A DNA stretch of 64,000 nucleotides from Crocodylus rhombifer (Eukaryota > Chordata > Crocodylia > Crocodylidae), in NCBI GenBank assembly GCA_038503035.1, contig JAVSML010019048.1, positions 88,798 to 152,797 of the forward strand. Direction: 5' to 3'. Below the pieces are notes generated by a model. The model was not told the DNA's origin and ran no database searches. It saw only the letters and a program-made list of their open reading frames with translations. Each line of letters begins with the position of its first letter. The first letter of the stretch is position 1. Both the position numbers and the translations under genes were made by a program. Shown here piece after piece: positions 57,405 through 64,000 of the stretch.

Positions 57405-58545
57405 ATTGATGGAAGTCAGTGTGGTTTTATGGAAAGTGGGTTTTGTTAAGCAAATTTGATTTCATTCTCTGGGGGTTACAAAGTGGGCTGATAACAATAA
57501 CTGCAGAGAAGCAGTATCCAAAGAGTTTTGTAAGGCATTTGCCTCAGTACTGGCCAATGTCCACATTTAAATTTGGCATCATCAATAAAGTAATACATCA
57601 AATGTATTATAATGAGCTAACACCCAGATGTAAGAAACCAGCTGTTGGTGGGGGAATCAGCATCGATTGCACATTATGGAGTTCTATAGAGTGCAATACA
57701 AAGCTTAAAACGAGTTACCATTTTAATAAAATATTAAAATGAAGAAAATATAAAAATTGTTGATTGGAAAAGAAGTGGAAGAAACTCCCACATGGCGCAG
57801 GGCAGTGGGGGGAGCAGGGATTGCCTCCCACCAGGCAGGAACTGGCAAGTCAGGTTTTTTGTTTTGGGTTTTTTTTCTTAAAGGGCTGGAGCCACGATGG
57901 GCAGGGCAGCCATGGAGGGGGCTGAGACAGCAAGGGGTGGGTTGGGAGGCTCATGCAGAGCCCCCCACATGGTGTGAGGCAGTGGGGGGCAGTGGGGATT
58001 GCCCCCCACCCAGCAGCACCTGCTGAGCCAGGGCTTTTTTTTTCAAAGTGCCAGGAGCTGGAGCGGGCAGGGCAGCCATTGCCGGGCTGGGAGAGCGGGC
58101 AGGACATGGCCCTGGGTGATCGGAGATTTGGCAGCAGCTGAATCTCTGAATCAGATTCAGACAAATTATTCAGGACAGTGACTCAAGTCACCGAATTGAA
58201 TCACTGTGCCCAAATTCAGCTGAATCCGAAGCGAATACTAGTTGCTTTGCACAGGCCTACTAAGAAGTCCTGATGCACCGTTGTGGAAAATGAGGCTAGT
58301 ATGATTCTTGGATGTAAAAAACAGGAAAGAGAACATCAGCAAGAAAGATGATGTTACCCCTCTATATGGCATTGGTGAGACTGATCCTATAGTATGGTAC
58401 ACAGTTCAAGTGTGCAAATTTTTTAAAGGTTGTTGAAAAAAGGAGAGTACAGAAGAGAACCACAGAAATCGTTCCAAGACTGGAGACAGTGTTTTTATAA
58501 GAGATGTTTATAAAAAGATTGAAGTGCAACTTGATTACATCAGAT
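57405..58545 (+). mobile_element. Very old CR1 remnant, apparently split
   Basis: At 57,405-57,500, GGAAGTCAGTGTGGTTTTATG and AAATTTGATTTCATTCTC give a decayed '…GF…G…NLISF' reverse-transcriptase block. At 58,300-58,545, AATGAGGCTAGTATGATTCTTGGATG and the words that follow give 'NEASMILGC', a decayed 'LPLY…LVR…YC…QF' and 'VEKRRVQKRTTEI', the end of ORF2. The distance is too long for CR1 by roughly the size of the GC-rich block between them, so that block is probably a later insertion. Confidence 0.5.
57780..58259 (-). mobile_element. hAT-like fragment inside the old CR1
   Basis: The right end, read on the minus strand, is TAGGCCTGTGCAAAGCAACTAG followed by TTCGCTTCGGATTCAGCTGAATT, closely similar in kind to TAGGGCTGTGTGAAAC of the fold-back element. 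The interior is GC-rich with a direct duplication (CCCCACATGG…GGCAGTGGGGG near 57,790 and 57,962). The opposite terminus is not found, so this copy is truncated or rearranged. Confidence 0.4.
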
Positions 58546-59015
58546 ATACACTCTCAGTGAGAAAATACCAGGTACTAAAGATTCTCTGATCTAGTGGAGA
58601 AAGGGCTAATGAGAACCAGTGACTAAAAACTGAAGTCAGACAAATCTGGTGCTACAAATCTACCACTGTACAGTACTTTAAAATTCACCAGCCTTAACTG
58701 GAATGCACCGTTCTCAGCACTATGCCCTCCACTCATGCCATATTGTCTGCTCAGGATTTACATACTTTTCCATTTGCACCTAAAGCATAACTTTCCCACT
58801 CTTTGTTGCAAGGAAAATTAATTTGCTCATGCCAAGTTGACTGAACACTCAGAAGCCTTTTCAAGATGATTCAGAATTGGTAATGATTGTGGCCTGAACC
58901 TAACCCCTGTAAAATGCTGACTGCACATTTAGTACAGAATACTAGAACTATACCATGATGACCATTGGGACTCATTAAAATGTAAGAACAGGATAATAAC
59001 AAGAAACATAACAGG
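58546..59015. other. Unique sequence, no gene recognised
   Basis: No feature is supported here. Confidence 0.4.
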
Positions 59016-59019
59016 AAAG

Positions 59020-59095
59020 TATACCAAGCATGAAAGCATGTAAGCATGTAAGGATACCAAGCATGTAAGCGTGTAAGGATATGCTATTGTTTAAC
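59020..59095 (+). repeat. Short tandem repeat (ACCAAGCATGTAAG units)
   Basis: Units ATACCAAGCATGAAAGCATGTAAG and GATACCAAGCATGTAAGCGTGTAAG are repeated side by side. This is a small local tandem array. Confidence 0.8.
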
Positions 59096-59542
59096 TTATA
59101 ATATTTTAACTGCTAGATTCTAATCTGCTTAGCTAGCATTAATGATGATGGCGCCACTAAGGGGTTAAATAGCCTAACCAAGTGAAGTCAGTGTTTGCTG
59201 TTCACTGTATGGATTTCTGAGGGAGAGGTCCACATGGCTTTCTAAGGAAAGATCAAGTCTTTGGATGGGAGCAGTGCAACGCAGGAAGCTTTCCCAGGGC
59301 AGCCAGCTGTGGGAAGTAACTCCTGCATAACAGCTCTAGACAGACTGCGAAGCTGTGAAGAGTCACGTTAATGTGCTCAGTCTTTGGTAACTGTCTGCTT
59401 ATATTCTAGCAGTCCCAGTAAAGTTGACTTCTTGTATTCTAGCAGTCCCAGTTGATTAATTGCTTTGTGCATTTGTAGTCAATAAAGCTTCTGACTGTTG
59501 GATGAGTGCCGGTGGTTAATCACAGAGTTCTCCTTTCCCACA
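59088..59542 (+). mobile_element. Possible solo LTR
   Basis: The segment starts near a TGTTTAAC word and ends near TTCCCACA. It has TTAAATAG at 59,163 as a possible TATA variant, AATAAA at 59,481-59,486 followed by GCTTCTGACTGTTGG, and a directly repeated TATTCTAGCAGTCCCAGT at about 59,402 and 59,435. Late AATAAA with a short downstream region is the plan of an LTR. No gag, pol or env sequence, primer-binding site or target duplication is seen, so this stays tentative. Confidence 0.3.
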
Positions 59543-59750
59543 GAGAAGTAGGGCTTGATTGAGTTTCAGCCCAACACTCTTGACAATGCCTCATAATTGC
59601 TCTTGCCCTCTGCTAGTGATCTCTAAATGCTTTATTTAGTCATAGCACCATCTCTTGGAATAACTGTCTACTGTTATTCAGACTACGAAGTGTTTGGGGT
59701 TAGGTGTCCTGGAAGACAACATTAAAAAAAATTAGGCTGTGTGCCTATTG

Positions 59751-60327
59751 TACAGGCAATCCTTGGACTTTTGACACAGTTGGTTCCTGAAAACTGTGTC
59801 TTAAGTTGAAACGTAACTTGGAACCAATTTTCTCATAAGAAACAGTGTTATAAATGGGGTATTGGTTCCTGAACCAAGGCCCAATACCCTATTTTCACCA
59901 AAAGTACCCCAGAATTTTGTACTCGATCAATTATAGATGCGTAATATAGCTGCATTAATGTATTTATATTGTAAATAGCAAGCATATTGATTTGGAAAGA
60001 CTTCTTTGAGGTGACTTTGCTGGACTTTTAAAAAGGCTCTTGGTTGGACTTTTTGAAGGGTTCTTAGCTAAAGTCTTCTCAGGAGTCTTGGCTGCAGGTT
60101 TTTCTGAAGTCTTGTCTGCTCTCTTAAAGAAAGTGTCCAAGGAAGCTTGGACAGATGTTCTCCAGGGAGATGGGCAACGCAGCGAACTTCTTCGCTGGTG
60201 TGGCATCACATTGGATCAAGCGTTGTAAGTCGAAACTGACGTCATAAAGTTGAAACAGGGTGTCAATTTATAAACGTTGTAAGTGCAAAACGTAACTCAA
60301 AACATTGTAAGTCAAGGACTGCCTGTA
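59751..60327. mobile_element. pogo/Tigger-like MITE flanked by TA
   Basis: The element spans 59,753-60,325. Its ends are CAGGCAATCCTTGGACTT and, inverted, CAGGCAGTCCTTGACTTA, flanked on both sides by TA, the target of Tc1/mariner and pogo elements. Subterminal words CTTAAGTTGAAACG and TAAGTCGAAAC also mirror each other. On the minus strand 60,209-59,964 is an open frame rich in Lys, Ser, Pro and Thr with repeated 'KSP/KTP' steps. That frame may be a piece of a source gene or a low-complexity spacer. No DDE catalytic region is visible. Confidence 0.75.
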
Positions 60328-60639
60328 TTCTTAATGCATTAGTGATGAGTGAATCATTCACCCACCTACACCAATGACTGTCTCATTTTGATCCATGAAG
60401 CACTCTGTGACAGCTACACTGTGTTACTGCAGCTTACAAAACGCAGGGGATGATAAGCGAGAGCTGGGGAAAAAGAATTCTCAGTTAAGGAGATTCAAGA
60501 TTTATAATGCTTTATACAGTGTAAGACAGAATTGCTTCATGGACTTCCAAATTACAAGTTTCTAGAGGAGATCATCTCTAACAAAACCATCATCAGGGAA
60601 GAAGTATGGCCTCATAGCAAAAAGAGTGCAGCTGGACTT

Positions 60640-60810
60640 AGGAGGCCTTAGGATTAATTTCTCTAGCACTGACTGTTGTGTGACCCTAGGCAAGTTACTT
60701 CACCTCTGTGAGCCTCTATTTCTCTTGCCATCCTTTTAAATAGACTACAAATTCTCAAAGGCAGGGACTGTCTCTTAATGTGTGTAGGTACCATGCCAAG
60801 CACAATGGTG
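60640..60810 (+). repeat. MIR/CORE-type SINE
   Basis: GGATTAATTTCTCTAGCACTGAC, TGTGTGACCCTAGGCAAGTTACTTCACCTCTGTGAGCCTC, and then GACTACAAATTCTCAAAGGCAGGGACTGTCTC plus CATGCCAAGCACAATGGTGCC give core and 3' half of a MIR-like SINE. Confidence 0.8.
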
Positions 60811-60998
60811 CCATGATCTTGGTTGGCATCTGTGTATGTTGTTACAAAGAAGTAAGTGGCACTGAGGATTTCCAATATTGTGAAGACATAGGGAAAGATC
60901 CTGAGTTTGTTGAAATGAGGGTGGAGGCACTGCCCATCAGATCTGTTTAATGCCGTACTAGTTATTCCCTTTTACTTAGGCCAGTCTTGCTACTTAAT

Positions 60999-61255
60999 GG
61001 GCGTGCCTATGTGTGCATCAAGGTGTTTTCTTCGAATGTACATTAAATTTAGTACCTCCAATGTGAGGTGCTAAACAAATGCACATTGAGCTCCCTTAAT
61101 GGGTGGTAATGAATGCAAACAGGTTTTAAGTGACACTTAATGCACAGTAGTCTACTTTACTGCACATTAGCATAATCACATGGGTTTTTACGTGACACAT
61201 TAATGTGCAGTAAAATAGGCAACTGTGCATTAAAAAAGCATGTGTAGATGAGCCC
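60999..61255. mobile_element. Palindromic MITE, relative of the 2.35-kb copy
   Basis: The ends GGGCGTGCCTATGTGTGCATC and GCATGTGTAGATGAGCCC are mirrored, and AATGTGCA/TGCATTAA words repeat in both orientations inside. The right end read inverted (GGGCTCATCTACACATGC) resembles GGCTATGTCTACACATGC at 2,350, so both belong to one family. No target duplication is clear. Confidence 0.55.
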
Positions 61256-62460
61256 AGTAAGCACAGGTACTATTCTCCCAGTGCTTTTGTCTGACAAATA
61301 TCAAGCAAAGATCTTTGACTCTGGTTTTCACTGGTGGTATGCTAATGTTAATCTCTCATTGTATGTTATTTAAATAAATGCACTGATGCATAGAAAGTGA
61401 TTCTGTCCAAAAGGTATATTGTTTAGAGAAACAGAGGAGAAATCTTACTTGCACAGTGCCTTCAGAAAAGTAATGACTGTCATTCTCATTTTACTAGTTG
61501 GTCAATTTAATCGAGGAAAAAGCGTGGGGTCTGTATGGTTCTGGAGATCATTAATGAGAAATAGGCTGACAATTCAAATCTAGTAGAGACAGTTACACAA
61601 TGGAAAGTAATTACCAGTGGGCTGTTCTGGACCTACGTGAAATTAGTTTGTTGGATCTTTGCCCAAATTCCTAAAAAACAGTTGTTTTATCATAGAAACC
61701 ACCACCAGAATGAGTGGCAACTGGTAATTCTGTTGGGTAAGAAGACTGAAATTGCCATGGAGACTGAACTCCCCTCCTATGCCAGGAGATGAACATTCCT
61801 TTTATGCTGGTCAGGCAGTGTGAGCTGCTGCCTGTGCTGTACCTGTCCTGAAGTAACAGAGGATTTAGTCTGCAGGGTTTATGATCTGCTGCCTTCTTTT
61901 AGCACTTGACATTCACATAAAACCAAAAAGGAAACACAGCTATGCAAAGTCCAAACTCTCATGCCATTCTTCATACTTGGGAGAAATCTGCACACTTGGA
62001 CTGGGCACCACAGTGTAAAGTCAGTCTCACTAATGTCATATAGAGAGGTAATATCTTCTTACTGCTATTCTCTTTCCTGTTTTTCACTAGCCTCATTTTT
62101 TACAACAATGCATCGGGACCTCTTAGTGAGTTGATTTCCCCCATATCTATTTCAGAGGCACTGTTGTCCAAGTTACAGTTCTGCCATTTTGTAAGTATGG
62201 CTTGCAAGCTTTGCACCTTAGTCTATGTTCTTGCATTGTGTTTTATCAAATTGCCTTTTGTTAGCAGTCAATCCAGATGACTCCGCATGACAGTCCTGTC
62301 CATAGGTCAACACTTGCAAGGTTACACCTGTTTCCATCTTCTGGTCCCTTTGTAAGTTCTTTTTTGCTGTGATGCCTACAGAAACACTTTCGCAAGGATT
62401 ACACAGCTGATGCACTCAGCTCACTGTCCATTATGTGCTCATTGCTTTCTTGTATTTGTC
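61256..62460. other. Unique sequence, no gene recognised
   Basis: No feature is supported here. Confidence 0.4.
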
Positions 62461-62464
62461 ATCT

Positions 62465-62590
62465 GTCTCATTCTGTTGGCCTTTTATATGTGGATTGCAA
62501 CTCTTTGAGTAAAAGCTTGTTTTTTTGTTCTATGTCTGGACAGTGCCTAGCACAGTAGAGCTCTTGTTCATGACTTAGGGATTCCTAGGC
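62465..62590 (+). repeat. MIR/CORE-type SINE, 3' half
   Basis: GGATTGCAACTCTTTGAGTAAAAGCTTG, TCTGGACAGTGCCTAGCACAGTAGAGCTCTTG and GACTTAGGGATTCCTAGGCACTGCTACACTACAA form the 3' half of the SINE type seen at 39.06 and 60.7 kb. Confidence 0.7.
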
Positions 62591-63890
62591 ACTGCTACAC
62601 TACAACTAACAACACTACCACCAGTCTTGGGAAAGTCTTGTGAAAGTTACACATCAGCAGGGAAGTTAAGAGTGGCACAACAAGCTATAGCAAGGAGCAG
62701 CATTGTCATAAGGATATCTATGTCCCTAGTTTGCTGACCCAACATTATCTTATTCCAATCTGAGCTATGACAAATTATTTCTATTCAATTTACAGTTTAC
62801 ACCAGGTCTGACCTCCACCTGTTACAGCCAGATACTGCAAGTCAAAATCTCAGCTGAGGTACAGTGGCTAAACTTGTATTGCTATGGCTGCTACTCATGC
62901 AAAATAACACTCGAAACCCTCCCAAAACAGACCATTGCATTACATAGCACACATAATTCCCCACACCCCATGCCCTCTATCCGTCAGATTGGAGAGAAGC
63001 TGGTAGGTAAATCAATCCACATATGCCTTATGTTAGTCCTGCTACTTAATTCTTGATTGCAGTGCCCTGAAGGCTAAAAATGAGAAGGGCAGTAAAAAAA
63101 TCTTATGCAGGATCAGAACTTTAAAAAAAAACAAATGGGGAAAAAAAATAAGTTATTTAGTTTTCGCAGCTCCTTCTGCTTCAGAATGAACCCCTGGGGC
63201 TTGGCACACTGTTCTCTTGTTCTCTTAAAATCTCTGGCTTTAAACAAGAGTAAATCCGGAAGAACAGGATGGAGGATCAGGCACTGGATTCGCCAGGCAT
63301 TCAGGCACAACGTTTTGCATTCTCTGTTCTTGCCCTACAAGTGACAGCACAGCTCACCAAGAAGCCCATAAAGGTCTTTCTCCTACAGACATACTGCACA
63401 TTTACAAGACAGATTTACATAGGAAGGATTATTAAGAAGCAATGAGATAGCTAATTGCTGCCCCAATTCTTTGGACAGTTGTTAATAAACCACTAGCCAA
63501 AAACCAAAAAAAACCCAAACCCAAAACAAACCAGCCAGTTAGGGATGACTCCAGTTGCAGCTTGGAAAGTGTTGTCATGACTGCCCTCCTGAAAGGAACC
63601 CGGATAAAACAGGAAGGTGATTTTGGGACTAAGCTGGAAGCTTCTTCTAAGACTGGGTCTCAGCTGGGAGCTAAACAAAGGTCTCCAAGGTTAAATGAGA
63701 GGGGATCTGTATGTTGCATCCTCCCTCCTGCCTGGAGGCTTACAGGGAACTCATGCACAGGAGATGAGATGGGAGTCCTCCCTGTCAGCCCTCCAGATGC
63801 CAGACCCCGCCGTCCACTGCAGCCGCTTGGGAAGGATAGGGGTGGGTCTGCTTCGCTCACAGCCCTACCCATCCCGCACAGACTGGGAGG
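62591..63890. other. Unique sequence rising in GC toward the end
   Basis: No gene is recognised. GC content and CpG frequency rise after about 63,760, consistent with the upstream side of a promoter at the window edge. Frames at 63,562-63,918 and 63,695-63,937 overlap and show no domain. Confidence 0.4.
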
Positions 63891-63904
63891 CTCGAGACTC
63901 CATC

Positions 63905-63950
63905 ACTCCCTGCTATAAAGCGAGCTTGCTAAAGTAGACAGGCAGGGAGA
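63905..63950 (+). promoter_or_regulatory. TATA-box-like core promoter candidate
   Basis: CTGCTATAAAGCGAG places a TATAAA at about 63,913-63,918 in GC-richer surroundings. A start of transcription would be expected some 25-30 bases further, near 63,945, with the leader running off the end of the window. No coding start is visible before base 64,000, so the promoter call rests on the box and composition only. Confidence 0.3.
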
Positions 63951-64000
63951 GCAACCGGCAGTAGCACAACGTCCCGGACCCCGTGGTTTGTGCCCGGGGG

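Overview
This window reads as gene-poor vertebrate nuclear DNA, most likely from a sauropsid and probably a crocodilian. That host call is an inference from repeat content. CR1-type LINE fragments dominate, and they end in the short 3' tandem signals typical of CR1 (ATGAAATCT-like or ATTCTATG-like). They lie among MIR/CORE-type tRNA-derived SINEs, hAT-like elements with 8-bp target duplications, a pogo/Tigger-like MITE and palindromic MITEs. I see no bacterial operons, no CRISPR array, no tRNA or rRNA gene and no intact protein-coding gene. Nearly all long open frames are either CR1 reverse-transcriptase remnants or chance frames in GC-rich repeats.

Layout. 1-17.4 kb is mostly unique, intron-like or intergenic sequence with a few old repeats and one well-delimited hAT element (10.08-11.29 kb, exact 8-bp target duplication). 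17.4-18.15 kb is a CpG island. On its minus strand it carries a plausible first coding exon (ATG, 13 codons, then GTACGT), so the left part of the window may be the first intron of a minus-strand gene. A degenerate minisatellite abuts the island. 18.4-26 kb is unique sequence with an antisense CR1 tail, an antisense SINE and a second, truncated relative of the hAT element. 26.61-29.45 kb is a large fold-back element: arms of about 0.8 kb, each carrying roughly 150-bp tandem monomers, hAT-like ends, a 7/8 target duplication, and a loop filled by another repeat. A relative of that loop repeat reappears at 54.6-55.6 kb.

30-36.7 kb is unique sequence with SINEs and CR1 tails. 36.7-39.15 kb is a CR1 copy that splits a SINE. 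39.9-40.5 kb is a second CpG island packed with NRF1-like TGCGCATGCGCA motifs, with a possible short plus-strand first exon and GTAAGG donor at its right edge. 45.7-48.57 kb is a CR1 inserted into an older CR1. 49.87-52.89 kb is a CR1 interrupted by an antisense block of about 750 bp. 57.4-60.3 kb holds a very old CR1 apparently split by a hAT-like fragment, a possible solo LTR, and a MITE flanked by TA. The last 100 bp has a TATA-box-like sequence that could be the core promoter of a gene starting beyond the window.

The interest therefore lies in the nested history of mobile elements, two CpG-island promoter candidates and the large inverted-repeat element. I found no convincing new biochemical system.
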